A stretch of 64,000 bases of DNA from Stieleria neptunia (GCF_007754155.1 NZ_CP037423.1:1302001-1366000); one strand, 5' to 3'. Counted from the first letter of the stretch, positions 10,301 through 19,382 are shown. Notes: generated by a model from the sequence alone, not told the origin. Numbers and translations are program-made.

Positions 10301-10579
10301 ACCAACGCACTTCGCGGCCAAGGCCTGCCACGTCATGACGCGATCATGCGGGCAAACCGCGACCGCCTGCGTCCGATCCTGATGACCACCATTTCGTTTG
10401 TCGCGGGATTGTTGCCGTTGCTGATCGCCACGGGGCCCGGCGCCGAAGAACGCAGATCCATCGCCGTGTTGGCCGCCGGCGGGCAAACATTGTCGCTGCT
10501 TCTGACGCTGCTTGCGATCCCCGTGCTATACACCTTCATCGACGATTTAAGCCGAATCGGATCCAGAATGCGGCCATGA
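7361..10579 (+). CDS. RND-family efflux permease (AcrB/MexB/MdtB-like)
   Basis: 1072 aa, the usual RND transporter length. The N-terminal membrane helix (FALMLITALVVAGMVAFPSL) is followed by a large periplasmic loop with FPNMDMPQIFVNTEY. The central membrane block carries the conserved GVVIDDAIVVLENV motif with the paired acidic residues of proton relay. A second periplasmic loop and a C-terminal membrane block (SFVFMYIVLAAQYENMVYP, then LFGVVKKAAILQVDH) complete the internal repeat. It lies 33 bp after the adaptor gene, preceded by an AGGGAG-like ribosome site. It should work as a proton-driven exporter with the adaptor; the cargo is unknown. Confidence 0.95.
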   Translation: MYWLAEVCVKRPVFALMLITALVVAGMVAFPSLGVDRFPNMDMPQIFVNTEYVGAAAEEIESEVSSVIEDAVATVAGIEELRSISRDGRSFVIITIELDRDIDAAIQDVRDAVAGVTKRLPAGIDPPIVDKRDLDSSPIMTLAVSGQRSARELFVLADRYVKNVIESSRGVGEVLIAGAADRAIQVNIDADRLAAHQLSILQVREALVRQNAEIPGGRVDNGGRELTMRTLGRIDDSAEFSDLVVSTVDGVPVRLNDLGTVTDSTKEVRTLALLNGQPAVVLEIQRQSGENTVAVIEGIKERLSRSEALLPDDVSVTIIQDQSRYIVEALHEIERHLISGSILACLTVLLFMRSWRSTIIASVAIPASIIASFAFMRWFGFTLNNVTMLALVLMVGVVIDDAIVVLENVFHCIEEKGMDPVKASIEGTREIALAVLATTISLVIVFLPVSFLSSVTGRMLFQFGVTATVAILISMLISFSLTPMMCSKLLRKNKTTGSGAAPASRRGLYALVERLYLWMLALALRFRWGVLAVVVIVIASNVPLSQLVQRDYVPLNVDESEFEVRAEARQGASILAMRQAIGKVQAVLDEVEGIETVLATVGTRGGGDVNQAGFFIRLTDSQQRSFSLTRLWNGLLAGDPGAAWRGNFTQREKMTEIRGRLKTIPNLRLSVRNLTSLRQGAPVDIDLAITGPDADRLLSFSNELREKAKQIPGLVDVYSTLQIDNPELLVRVDRPRAAAMGVEVQEIADTLRVAVGGDDRVSRYLDRTAGDAYDVELRLVGVDRKDVPSISQLYVRTNPTNQIEPLDSVSGVNTASSGSSDVPGMSSLTRLDNVVTFGFSTSASRIDRLSRQRMVSVRANIADGYALADRIDALQQTAEEIGIPVGFNVEVLGGGRELERTIADFGWTFLLSFVFMYIVLAAQYENMVYPVIILLSLPIAVPFGLVSLYWGGETLNLYSALGILVLFGVVKKAAILQVDHTNALRGQGLPRHDAIMRANRDRLRPILMTTISFVAGLLPLLIATGPGAEERRSIAVLAAGGQTLSLLLTLLAIPVLYTFIDDLSRIGSRMRP

Positions 10580-10655
10580 AAAAGGGGGCAGGACTGTTTT
10601 TCCGGCCTTCCCCGTGGGGGACTTCGATCTCCGAAAAGAGTCCTGACCCCTTTTT
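10579..10655. terminator. Bidirectional terminator-like palindrome
   Basis: Near-complementary arms (10579-10605 and 10631-10655) begin with an A-run plus G-run and end with C4T5. The loop contains a second small palindrome (ccccgtgggg). It sits exactly between the convergent RND permease and Uma2 genes and ends in T-runs in both directions, as a two-way intrinsic terminator would. Confidence 0.65.
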
Positions 10656-10659
10656 CTTT

Positions 10660-11205
10660 CTACCAGACCTTCGTCAGATCAACCGAAACACAAGGCGGAA
10701 TCGTCATTGAGATCTCATCATGATACGACTGCTCGTGGTAAACGCCGCCGGTGAGCACAAGTTGCAAAATCGAATGCTCTTCTGGATCGACGATCCAGTA
10801 CTCCGGAACCAGATTTTGCTCGTAGAGCGTCCGTTTCCGCTTGCGATCGTGGTCAGAGTTGGAAGGCGATAGAATCTCGACGATCAAATTGGGGACGCCT
10901 TTGATTTTCGTGGGCGTCAAAATGTGTCGCCGGTCTTTGCTGACGATGACCAGATCGGGTTGCACAATGTCGTGATCGCTCAGCTGGACATCCACCGGAG
11001 CGTTGAATACTTGGCCGAGCTCGGTTAACTCGATTTCGGTGTACAGTTGAAACTGAATGCGTCGCGAAACGGTTTGGTGATCAAGGCTGGGAGCGGGATT
11101 CATGAAATGTTCTCCTGCGATGATTTCATGACGCAGCCCATCATCAGGGATCGCCGCGTAGCTTTCGTAATCCCACTTGGTCGACGAAGAGGAGGTGGTG
11201 GACAT
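10660..11205 (-). CDS. Uma2-family (PD-(D/E)xK restriction-endonuclease-like) protein
   Basis: 181 aa from ATG 11205, chosen because MSTTSSSSTKWDYESYAAIP begins at the family's usual N terminus; the frame stays open to 11298. Family hallmarks are LRHEIIAGEHFMNPAPS, the VQPDLVIVS strand with the catalytic Asp, and PNLIVEILSPSNSDHDRKRK with Glu and Lys. Uma2 proteins are abundant in cyanobacteria and planctomycetes, usually as single genes. A nuclease fold is established for the family; the cellular role is not known. Confidence 0.88.
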   Translation of the reverse strand: MSTTSSSSTKWDYESYAAIPDDGLRHEIIAGEHFMNPAPSLDHQTVSRRIQFQLYTEIELTELGQVFNAPVDVQLSDHDIVQPDLVIVSKDRRHILTPTKIKGVPNLIVEILSPSNSDHDRKRKRTLYEQNLVPEYWIVDPEEHSILQLVLTGGVYHEQSYHDEISMTIPPCVSVDLTKVW

Positions 11206-11512
11206 GGTTTTGAAAATTGCTTTGGGAGAAAATCGACTGAACTCCATTATATCGCCAACATGGCAGATCATAGGGATACCTAACAACTTTCTCCCCACTG
11301 ACGGAGTTTACGCGACGATATTTCTGCGTCCAAGCAGCCTTCGCACCCGTCGTGACGAAATCCACAATCGGTTTTTCAGGGAACCCTCCAAAGCTTTCGA
11401 AAGACAGGGAATTGGAGCAAATCACCTGCCGCCCATTTTCCTGTCCTCCATCTTCCTGTCGTACTCACCAGCTGATCGAAGGCTCAATTCTTCACTGGAT
11501 TTCGATCGTTGC
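11206..11512. other. Gene-free stretch between Uma2 gene and sulfatase
   Basis: About 300 bp upstream of the Uma2 start and downstream of the sulfatase stop. It should hold the Uma2 promoter. I see no convincing palindrome, small gene or repeat. Confidence 0.5.
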
Positions 11513-13648
11513 TTAGTCGGACACCGATTGGGAGTATTCGTCCAGCACTTTCGCATCGAACTGAAAGTCGTCTACGGTCACATGGCCCCAGCCGTCGGTC
11601 GAGTGGTCGACGACTTTAATGAACACCTTCCGACCGACATACGGGGTCAGGTCCCAGGCTGCTTTCTGCATGACCTGGTCGTTGATGCCGCGTGCGACGT
11701 CAACTTCTTTGCCGTCGGCGGTGCACAACGCGGCATAGGTGGACGGACCGCGTCCGCCGCCGATCCGGAAGGTCATCGTTCTGCCTTGGGGAATGAATAG
11801 CGGCGAAACAATCACGCCGGTCTGCATGTCCGTGCCTTTCTTGGCATCCGCCGAGGGTTCGAGCGTTGTCAGGTAATGTTTTCCCTGCTTGTTGTACTCT
11901 CTTTGATTGTGGAAAAATTGGTCTCGGCTGCCGATGAGGTGCCCGAATTCGCCATCGACGACTTTCCAAGGTTCCAGTTTGCCGGACTCGAAGTCGAAAG
12001 ACGCGGTTCGCGAACTCGGAGTCGCGGCGGTTTTCTTTGCGGGGTTGCCGGGCCCACGCGGACTCACGTTTCCGGGACGGCGTTTCTGTACCGGCGGTGC
12101 ATAACGTGCCCGCAGTGCGTTCAGTTCCTTGACCACTTCGGGATAATCGTTGATCACATTTTGCGTCTGATTGACGTCCGATTCCAGATCATACAGCTGG
12201 GCGGACGGCGCATCCTTCTTGATCTTTCCGTCTTCGATGTCGCTGTTGACCGAACCGACAAAACTGACCGCGGGCGGCCCGGCGAACGTGTGGTCGCCGG
12301 GTTTTCGTCCGCCGAATCCGCCGCTGCCTTGGCTGGGGATATACATCCATTTCCCTTTGCGGACCGACAGGTGCGTGCCCTTGTGCGGGGCGAGGACCAG
12401 ATGGTCGCGGATCGGTTGCTCGGGTTCACCGATGAACGCGGGCAGCATGTTGACGCTGTCAGCCTGCTCAGCCTTGTCCAGCTGTTGCTGCGTCAGTGCC
12501 GCAAACGTCGCCAGCATGTCGACGTTTCCGATCAACTGGTTGGACGTCGTCCCGGCCTTCACCTTGCCCGGCCAACGGACGATCATCGGCACACGATGGC
12601 CGCCTTCCCAGACACCGAACTTGAACCCCAGCAAGTCGCCGTTTTGTCGATGCCCGGCTTTGAACGCGGCCTGTCCGCCGCGATTGAACATGCCGCCGTT
12701 GTCACTGGTAAAGATCACCAGCGTGTTGTCGCTCAAACCGTTTTCTTCAAGACACGCAAGCACTTCACCGACGATCCAGTCCAGTTCATGGATGAAGTCG
12801 CCATAGAGTCCACACTGGCTGGTGCCTTGGAAACGCTTGGCCGGCGTGAAGGGGTGATGAATGTTGGTCGTTGCCAGATACAGAAAAAATGGATGGTCCT
12901 TGCGGGCATTGATCCACTCGACGGACTTCTCCGCCAGCGTGGTGCCGACCCGGTAATCGTTGAACAACTTGTGCGCTTCCTTCGCCCCGCCGAATTGGTT
13001 GGCGCTGCGCTGTGCGGCCTCCGGAGGAATCGGTGTGATCGGCGTGGCGCCCTTGTTGTTCCTGCCCAGATAAACCAACGGGTCGGCGGGATCGCTTCCG
13101 ACGATGCGATCGTTTTCCACAAACACATACGGAGGTGCACTGTTCACCACAGGCATCCCAAAGTAGTAATCAAAACCGAGATCCTGCGGCCCGGGGCGGA
13201 GCGGTTCCTGCCAATCGTTCTTTTCCTGGCCGAACCCCAAATGCCATTTCCCAAAAGCCGCCGTGCTGTAGCCGCTGTTTTTAAAAACATCCGCGATCGT
13301 CGTTTTTTCGGTGTCGACAAGAAGCGAAGAAGTCACCGGAGCGGGGCCCCAGATGCCCCTGCCCCCGTTGCCGCGCAGCGGGTATTGGCCGGTGAGCAGC
13401 GCGTAGCGTGACGGGGTGCAGACCGCCGAGACCGAATGCGCGTCGGTAAACCGGCGTCCTTCGGCGGCAAGCCGATCGATGTTGGGCGTTTGCACATGGC
13501 TCGCGCCATAGCACCCCAGGTCGCCGTAGCCGAGATCATCGGCAAAGATCAGCACGACGTTGGGTGGAGTGTCAGCGGCGCGGCAGAGTGAGACTGTCGC
13601 CAACGACAGTACAAGGCTGGCCGAGAGTATCAGGGGAACGTTTTTCAT
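11513..13648 (-). CDS. Secreted S1-family sulfatase with C-terminal beta-sandwich domain
   Basis: 711 aa from ATG 13648, where a clear Sec signal begins (MKNVPLILSASLVLSLATV). The sulfatase domain covers about residues 25-510: PNVVLIFADDLGYGDLGCYG supplies metal-binding Asp residues, CTPSR is the formylglycine site (cysteine type, matured by a formylglycine-generating enzyme), and FTSDNGG is the second metal motif. Residues after ~555 form an extra beta-sandwich-like domain (SFDFESGKLEPWKVVDGEFG) seen in other planctomycete secreted hydrolases and perhaps glycan-binding. It is the last of four tandem minus-strand sulfatase genes (50 bp after the next one). It probably removes sulfate esters from algal polysaccharide; the exact S1 subfamily cannot be assigned by eye. 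Confidence 0.92.
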   Translation of the reverse strand: MKNVPLILSASLVLSLATVSLCRAADTPPNVVLIFADDLGYGDLGCYGASHVQTPNIDRLAAEGRRFTDAHSVSAVCTPSRYALLTGQYPLRGNGGRGIWGPAPVTSSLLVDTEKTTIADVFKNSGYSTAAFGKWHLGFGQEKNDWQEPLRPGPQDLGFDYYFGMPVVNSAPPYVFVENDRIVGSDPADPLVYLGRNNKGATPITPIPPEAAQRSANQFGGAKEAHKLFNDYRVGTTLAEKSVEWINARKDHPFFLYLATTNIHHPFTPAKRFQGTSQCGLYGDFIHELDWIVGEVLACLEENGLSDNTLVIFTSDNGGMFNRGGQAAFKAGHRQNGDLLGFKFGVWEGGHRVPMIVRWPGKVKAGTTSNQLIGNVDMLATFAALTQQQLDKAEQADSVNMLPAFIGEPEQPIRDHLVLAPHKGTHLSVRKGKWMYIPSQGSGGFGGRKPGDHTFAGPPAVSFVGSVNSDIEDGKIKKDAPSAQLYDLESDVNQTQNVINDYPEVVKELNALRARYAPPVQKRRPGNVSPRGPGNPAKKTAATPSSRTASFDFESGKLEPWKVVDGEFGHLIGSRDQFFHNQREYNKQGKHYLTTLEPSADAKKGTDMQTGVIVSPLFIPQGRTMTFRIGGGRGPSTYAALCTADGKEVDVARGINDQVMQKAAWDLTPYVGRKVFIKVVDHSTDGWGHVTVDDFQFDAKVLDEYSQSVSD

Positions 13649-13697
13649 TGTTTGTCGTCTGATCAATTGGAGAATCCGAAGCACGGCGCAGCAGTCG

Positions 13698-15110
13698 CTA
13701 TTTCGACGTGCTCAGCCATTGTTCCAGCTCGGCCGCTAACGAAGCGACCAGATCGGGATGGTTGTCGATGACATTTTGCTGCTCGTTGGGGTCGGCTTCG
13801 ACGTCAAACAATTCCACGGGGTTTCCGCGGAGCGCGAGCAGCTTCCATTTTCCCCGCATGGCGACTTCGGTCGCAAACGGCTTGGGCTTCGGATAGTGGC
13901 GTTGAATTTTCTTGTACAGGTCGAGCTGCCAGAACACGGTGCCCCTGGCTTCGTCGCTCGGCGGAGGCCCGCCCTTCATGTGCGGCAACAAACTCATTCC
14001 ATCGATCGACAATTCGCTCGGCACTTCGACTCCGGCCGCTTCGCAGAACGTGGGCAACAGGTCATTGGTGTGGCCAAACGCATCCGACGTTTGACCGGCT
14101 GGAATCGCCGCCGGCCACCGCACCACCATCGGCACGCGAATTCCCCCGTCATGCAGATCGGTCTTGCCGCCCTTCAGATCCCCGATGAAACCTTCAAAGG
14201 CAGCGCCGTTGTCGCTGGTGAACAGGACGAGCGTGTTGTCTGCGATCCCCAATTCGTCGAGCTTGCCGAGGATCTCTCCGACTTTGGCATCCATGTGCTG
14301 GACCATTGAGCGGAAACGATGCTGATCGTCGCTGATGCCCTCCGCCGCGGTGTTGGACCAGTGCGGCTCGGGAGCGGGCTCATAGGGTTTATGGGGAACC
14401 AACCACCAGAGGTTGAGAAAGAACGGCTTGTCCCCGGCGGCGAATCCTTCGATCAGCTCGATCGCGAAGTCGCCGTTGGCGTCGGTCAAGTGTTTTGAGT
14501 GATAGGCGTCATCTTCGCCGACGTGTTGGTCGTTGCGAAGGAGCACCGTGCCGCCTTGTCGAAACAGGGTTCGATCTCGCCCCATGCGTCCGCGAACCGG
14601 TTGCTGTTCAATCTGGGTCTGATAGACGTCGAAACCGTGCTGGCGCGGGCCGGGCTGATTATTCAACCGCCGTCCCTGATCGTCCACATGCAGCCCACCG
14701 AGATGCCACTTACCCACGTGTGCGGTGCGGTAGCCCGCGTCTTGAAGAAGCTCGGCAACGGTCGTCGCCGACTCGGGCAGCCATCGATTGACGTCGTTGA
14801 AGTGTTTCGTGATCCCGAATCGCAGGGGATAGCGCCCCGTCAACACCGAGGCACGCGTCGGCGTGCAGACCGCGGATCCCGCGTAAAAATGCGTGAATCG
14901 TTTGCCTTCGTTTGCCAGTCGATCCAGGTGAGGCGTCTTGACGGCGGGGCTGCCGAAACAAGACAGGTCGCCGTAACCGAGATCGTCCGCCAACAGCATG
15001 ATGATGTTGGGACGTGATGCACTCGGGGACTCGGCACTTGAGCTATCGGTACCAAGCAACAGAACCAAGGTGCCTGCGGCGAAGCACAACGCGTGTTTCA
15101 AATCGTTCAT
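13698..15110 (-). CDS. Secreted S1-family sulfatase (470 aa)
   Basis: 470 aa with a Sec signal (HALCFAAGTLVLLLGTDSSS). The catalytic site CTPTR lies in GSAVCTPTRASVLTGRYP and is a cysteine-type formylglycine motif. Metal-binding motifs are IIMLLADDLGYGDLSCFG and LFTSDNGAAFEG. The length is normal for a single-domain S1 sulfatase. It is 29 bp downstream of the 513-aa sulfatase gene on the same strand and 49 bp upstream of the 711-aa one, so the cluster is probably cotranscribed. Confidence 0.93.
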   Translation of the reverse strand: MNDLKHALCFAAGTLVLLLGTDSSSAESPSASRPNIIMLLADDLGYGDLSCFGSPAVKTPHLDRLANEGKRFTHFYAGSAVCTPTRASVLTGRYPLRFGITKHFNDVNRWLPESATTVAELLQDAGYRTAHVGKWHLGGLHVDDQGRRLNNQPGPRQHGFDVYQTQIEQQPVRGRMGRDRTLFRQGGTVLLRNDQHVGEDDAYHSKHLTDANGDFAIELIEGFAAGDKPFFLNLWWLVPHKPYEPAPEPHWSNTAAEGISDDQHRFRSMVQHMDAKVGEILGKLDELGIADNTLVLFTSDNGAAFEGFIGDLKGGKTDLHDGGIRVPMVVRWPAAIPAGQTSDAFGHTNDLLPTFCEAAGVEVPSELSIDGMSLLPHMKGGPPPSDEARGTVFWQLDLYKKIQRHYPKPKPFATEVAMRGKWKLLALRGNPVELFDVEADPNEQQNVIDNHPDLVASLAAELEQWLSTSK

Positions 15111-15139
15111 TGTCTCTTACTTTCGTTCCTGCGCTGCTC

Positions 15140-16681
15140 TCAATTCGAGCGTTTGGGTTGCTTCGCTGGCCGGTCTTTCCTCATCAGGGCAGTCTTTTGA
15201 CCCAGTGGAATCAATCGATCAAAGAGCGTGCCGTATCGCTGGTAATCGTTGTAGTCCACCGCCTGGTTTTTCCATTTGCTGAGTTCCTGATCGTATCGGC
15301 TGCGCATCGATGCAAGGACATCCGCACTGTCAGGGCTGTTGGCGAGGTTCTTCAGTTCCAGCGGATCGTTTTGAGTGTCAAAGAGTTCCTCGACCGGATC
15401 CATTTTGTCGTCGCCGTACCACCAATAGGTGTATTTGTGTTGCCTGGTGAGGCAAGTCAGGCTGTGTGTCGCCAGAGGGCCATACACGTTGATGAAGGAC
15501 ATCTGGTCATGCCCGCCTTCATCCGGATTCTGCAACAACCCCATCAGGCTTTTGCCGTCCATGTTGGACGGGATCGCCAGACCGGCCAACTCCAGGATCG
15601 TCGGCGCGAAGTCGATGTTGCCGGTCAATCGATCGCAGCGAATCTGACGTCCGTTCAACGGGCTTCGTGGGTCATAGATCATCAGCGGCACACGAGACGA
15701 TTCTTCCATGGGCAGGACTTTGGATCCGTAGCCGTGCGAACCGCAGATGTAACCGTTGTCGCTGGTGTAGATCACGACGGTGTTGTCCGCCACGCCCTGT
15801 GCTTTCAACTCGTCGCGGATCATCCCCACGGCGACGTCAATCCCATAAACCTGTTGATGGTACTTTGCCATTTCACCGTCGTAGTCTGTGTCATAGTTCC
15901 AATCGGTAAATCGAGGGTACTGACGACCGGACTTGCTTTGCTGCGAAAGGTGTGTGCCGTATTCCCGGCCAAAGTTATCCGGTTTGGTGAACGTCTTCCC
16001 TGAGTAGACGTCGTCGAAGCGGGGATCGGGGGTCGCCGGCTTGTGCGGTGCTTTGAAACTGATCGACAGACAGAACGGCTTCTTCTGTTTGACCGATTCG
16101 CGAATCACATCCTGCCCGAAAGCTCCATAAGACAACGTCGAATGGGGATACTTTGCTGCATACTTCGTCATCGATCGGTTCTTCGCCGTTGCGTAATTCG
16201 TCTGGCCGGGACCGCCGCCCCAAAAATCGAAGTCACTTTCGCAAAGCGCCTTGCCCGTGACCACGATCCCAAACTTTCCGGCGAATGCGGTCAGGTAGCC
16301 GGCCTCACGCAACAACACGGGATACGAATTCGCCCACACCTCTTCACGCATGTCACCGTGGGTGAAGTTGCATCCGGTTTTGTATTCATACATTCCCGTG
16401 AACACACTGGCTCGACTGGCCATGCAGATCGCGGTGGTGTTGTAGTGCTTGTCGAAAGCCACTCCGTCGCGAGCGAGCTGATCCATATTGGGCGTTTGGA
16501 CATCCTTGTTGCCATAGCATCCCACTGAATAGGTGCTCTGATCGTCCGCAAACAGAAACACGATGTTCGGCCGGGATGACGCGTTGTCGGCCGCCGGAGC
16601 CGACGCACAGAAGTTGGCGCGAACCAACAACACGGCCGCGATCAGCGAAAGAAATCTGAAGTACTTGATAGTGTGTTGCAT
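15140..16681 (-). CDS. Secreted S1-family sulfatase with CMASR active-site motif
   Basis: 513 aa from ATG 16681, where a Sec signal begins ([20 protein letters not shown]); the frame runs open to 16789. The formylglycine site reads CMASR ([15 protein letters not shown]), with Ala in the usual Pro position, a variant common in some S1 subfamilies. Other motifs are [19 protein letters not shown] and [14 protein letters not shown]. The motif difference and low similarity to its neighbours suggest a different sulfate position or sugar. Its neighbours are sulfatases on both sides, on the same strand. Confidence 0.92.
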   Translation of the reverse strand: MQHTIKYFRFLSLIAAVLLVRANFCASAPAADNASSRPNIVFLFADDQSTYSVGCYGNKDVQTPNMDQLARDGVAFDKHYNTTAICMASRASVFTGMYEYKTGCNFTHGDMREEVWANSYPVLLREAGYLTAFAGKFGIVVTGKALCESDFDFWGGGPGQTNYATAKNRSMTKYAAKYPHSTLSYGAFGQDVIRESVKQKKPFCLSISFKAPHKPATPDPRFDDVYSGKTFTKPDNFGREYGTHLSQQSKSGRQYPRFTDWNYDTDYDGEMAKYHQQVYGIDVAVGMIRDELKAQGVADNTVVIYTSDNGYICGSHGYGSKVLPMEESSRVPLMIYDPRSPLNGRQIRCDRLTGNIDFAPTILELAGLAIPSNMDGKSLMGLLQNPDEGGHDQMSFINVYGPLATHSLTCLTRQHKYTYWWYGDDKMDPVEELFDTQNDPLELKNLANSPDSADVLASMRSRYDQELSKWKNQAVDYNDYQRYGTLFDRLIPLGQKTALMRKDRPAKQPKRSN

Positions 16682-17093
16682 GAGACTCTTTGATCTTGGT
16701 GGGGGCCGCTTTGATGCCGGCGCTCCCCCCTTTCCTTTACATGTGTTCCGAGTTGGGCCCATCTTGCCATCAACATACCACGCCGGCACGCGACCATTTC
16801 TCCGCCAGCGAGTCCCCGGTCAGTTGCACAGCCATTCTGCGGTGAGCGAGCCACCCCTCCTCCCAGGCTTCGCGTTACGCCCTGCCGCTAACACCTCCTA
16901 AAACACGGGAAAGAAATCGTTCATGGCGTAGGGCTTCACGCTGGTGCGGGAATGCTCCTTTTGGATTCCTGTTAGAGGCAACGCAAAATTCTCGTTGCAC
17001 CACGCATCACCGCGAGGATGGATTACGCCACGGCCGTAAGATTTTGCGACCTGGGCACAACGGGCCGAGCGAACGCATCGATGGCCAGCGAAG
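16682..17093. other. Intergenic region inside the sulfatase cluster
   Basis: About 410 bp that separates the 454-aa sulfatase (upstream on the minus strand) from the 513-aa one, so an internal promoter is possible. It contains a planctomycete-type segment (gccctgccgctaacacctcc near 16878) that resembles one arm of the palindrome at 25269-25336. No gene is recognised. Confidence 0.45.
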
Positions 17094-18458
17094 TCAATAG
17101 TTTAGCTTCCCGCCTCGCACAGGTGGCTGACGCTCGTCCTTCCACCATTGATCGGGGCCTTCGGATTCGATGTCCGCCCAGAGCTGGAAGAGCGTGCGTT
17201 TCATCTGCTCCGTTTTTTCCGGCAGCTTGACCGACAGGTCGTTCTCTTCTTTCCAGTCTTTTTGGATTTCATACAGTTGAAATTCGGACAATGTTTCATC
17301 GCCGACGATCTTCCAATCCCCGATCCGCATCGCCACGCGGTCACCCGGCGGCGAAACGTGGGTTCGCCAGAACAGCGGGATCTTCCGCTCGACAGGTTTA
17401 CCTGCAAATGCGGGTAACATACTGACGCCATCGATGGTGCGATCCGTCGGAAGCGGGATGCCGGTGATGTCCAGCACCGTGGCAAAAATATCCGTGCCGA
17501 TAACGGGGACATCGCTGACCGTCCCCGGCTTGATGTGGTCCGGCCAGCGTGCCACACCGGGTACACGGATGCCGCCTTCATGATCGCTGCGCTTGCCGCC
17601 GCGCAAACCACCGGTCGTGCCGCCAAACTTCGCGACCGGACCGTTGTCCGACGTGAAGAACAACAACGTGTTGTCGCTGACGCCCTCTTCGTCCAACGCC
17701 CGCATCACCTGACCGAGTGCGTGATCGAGTTGCGTGATGTTGCCCATGTAGGTGCTGTTCTCGTGACCGTCATACAGAGCCGAGAACTGCGGGTCGGTCG
17801 CGATTGGTGAATGCGGCTCATGGACCCAAATGGAAAGCGCGAACGGCTTCGAATCATCGCGAATGTCACTCAACCAGCGCGCCGCTTCGGCGGCAACCAA
17901 AGGCGCCGAAAATCCCTTCAGTTCGCCGACGGGCGTTCCGTTGCGGACGAAGTTGTTCGGATTCTTGTGGCTCGGCTCGGCATTGTTGTGCGTCGCCATC
18001 CAGTAGTCGTAGCCATGATCGCCGGGTTGTGGATACTTTGACGTATTGAACTGTGGCCTTGAATTGAGATGCCATTTGCCGACGTGGCAGGTTTCATAGC
18101 CGATCGATTTCAACAGCTTTGGATAGGTGGTTTCGCTGGCCCGCAAGTGGGCTTCGTGATTGCCCGACAAGTGTCGATAGACGCCGTTGCGATACGGCGT
18201 TCGCCCGGTCAGGATCGCCGATCGCGACGGCGAGCAGACCCCGCAGGCCGAATAACACTGAGTGAATTTCACACCCTGCGACGCCAGCTTGTCGACGTTG
18301 GGCGTTTGGATCAGCTCATGACCGTAGGTGGCCGAATCACCCCAGCCCATGTCGTCGGCCAGGAAGACCACGATGTTCGGCTGCGCCGGTTCAGCCGCGT
18401 TTGAGATGGCTAGCGGAGTCAGGAAGAGGAGGGCGCAGAGTGGGAGCGGCGTTCGCAT
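17094..18458 (-). CDS. Secreted S1-family sulfatase (454 aa)
   Basis: 454 aa from ATG 18458, where MRTPLPLCALLFLTPLAISN forms a Sec signal. The frame stays open to 18590, but that extension is only the translation of an 8-bp tandem repeat. The catalytic site is CSPSR in GVCSPSRSAILTGRTPYRN; metal motifs are IVVFLADDMGWGDSATYGHE and FFTSDNGPVAKFGG. It is the first gene of the four-sulfatase cluster in transcription order. The tandem repeat lies 43-106 bp upstream of the start codon, where it could affect promoter or leader spacing. Confidence 0.93.
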   Translation of the reverse strand: MRTPLPLCALLFLTPLAISNAAEPAQPNIVVFLADDMGWGDSATYGHELIQTPNVDKLASQGVKFTQCYSACGVCSPSRSAILTGRTPYRNGVYRHLSGNHEAHLRASETTYPKLLKSIGYETCHVGKWHLNSRPQFNTSKYPQPGDHGYDYWMATHNNAEPSHKNPNNFVRNGTPVGELKGFSAPLVAAEAARWLSDIRDDSKPFALSIWVHEPHSPIATDPQFSALYDGHENSTYMGNITQLDHALGQVMRALDEEGVSDNTLLFFTSDNGPVAKFGGTTGGLRGGKRSDHEGGIRVPGVARWPDHIKPGTVSDVPVIGTDIFATVLDITGIPLPTDRTIDGVSMLPAFAGKPVERKIPLFWRTHVSPPGDRVAMRIGDWKIVGDETLSEFQLYEIQKDWKEENDLSVKLPEKTEQMKRTLFQLWADIESEGPDQWWKDERQPPVRGGKLNY

Positions 18459-18500
18459 CGTTGGTTGATTCCATCCGAACGGCGGAAGGGGAGGCGGGGA

Positions 18501-18564
18501 GACAAGGAGACAAGGAGACAAGGAGACAAGGAGACAAGGAGACAAGGAGACAAGGAGACAAGGA
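18501..18564. repeat. 8-bp tandem repeat, eight copies
   Basis: Eight perfect head-to-tail copies of gacaagga, immediately upstream of the first sulfatase gene. Read on the minus strand it gives a repeating CLLVSLSP peptide, which explains the spurious N-terminal extension of that gene. Units this short and perfect are prone to copy-number change. Confidence 0.9.
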
Positions 18565-18585
18565 GAGGGTCGTGCAGTTTTTGAA

Positions 18586-18813
18586 GTCACCCTCCTGGCA
18601 GGAGGGTCGAGCGAAGCGAGGGGAGGTCGATCGGTGATTCGCGGCGTTCACTCCACTCTTGATGGGCGACCCCAGGCAACAACGCAAACCCTTTCCTTGT
18701 TCCCGGGCTCCCGCCTGGGAACACACTGCCATGGAGGCTCCCGCCTGCTAGCTGCCATCGGCGCGTGGCAGGAGCCACCGCGGCCTTGCGTTCCAATGCG
18801 GAGCCTTGGAACG
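18586..18813. repeat. Fragment of the MITE-like repeat plus two hairpins
   Basis: The gene-free stretch 18459-19097 contains several non-coding pieces. At 18586-18630 there is a fragment of the 192-bp MITE-like element (ccctcctggcaggagggtcg and gagcgaagcgagggga). At 18699-18722 there is a hairpin with arms gttccc/gggaac. At 18789-18813 there is a hairpin with perfect arms cgttccaa/ttggaacg. The rest (18814-19097) shows nothing I recognise. Confidence 0.6.
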
Positions 18814-19097
18814 AGTTGAACCGTCGTTGCACGGTCATGCAGGTTGCACGGTCATGCAGCACGAATCCCGACACATGGCGATACAGATGTAGAGCCGGCT
18901 TCGGGGAGCCTCAATCGGCACGCGTCGAATCTCAGAGCGAGGTTCCAAACCACGTGCACCGGACCCCGCTCCAAGGTCGCGAATGACCCTGATTGGGAGC
19001 AAGAGGTGACCGGGTGCACGTTTACGGAGTCTGATCGGTCTCAACAGCGGCCACGTTTGGATTTCGCGTGTGTTGCCAAGGCGATCAGCGATTCGAC

Positions 19098-19283
19098 CTA
19101 TTCGTCGGAATCGATCGCGTCTTCATAGCTTTCGCCACCTGAGACGGCCGCCAGTTCTTCTTCGTATTTGGCGTAGTCGTCTGCGGTGGCACCATCGGTC
19201 GCAAGTGCGTTCTCTTCTTGCTTCGCGCAGCCGGCGAAAGTAATGGCACATAAAACCATCAGCGAAAGGTAAATAGACTTCAT
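19098..19283 (-). CDS. Small acidic lipoprotein downstream of a DUF1559 gene
   Basis: 61 aa. The N terminus is a lipoprotein signal (MKSIYLSLMVLCAITFAGC, lipobox FAGC), followed by an acidic tail with many Glu/Asp (KYEEELAAVSGGESYEDAID). It lies 99 bp after the DUF1559 gene on the same strand. A similar acidic lipoprotein follows the other complete DUF1559 gene (33348-33542), so the pair recurs. Function unknown; presumably attached to a membrane near the pilin-like protein. Confidence 0.8.
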   Translation of the reverse strand: MKSIYLSLMVLCAITFAGCAKQEENALATDGATADDYAKYEEELAAVSGGESYEDAIDSDE

Positions 19284-19382
19284 CGAGTTCTTTTCTTGGG
19301 TTTACAGGTAACTTAAAAGGGAAGAGCCGCCCAGAGCGCAGAGCAGCTGGGCGGCAATAGGGCAATAGCAAGATTCGTCGAA

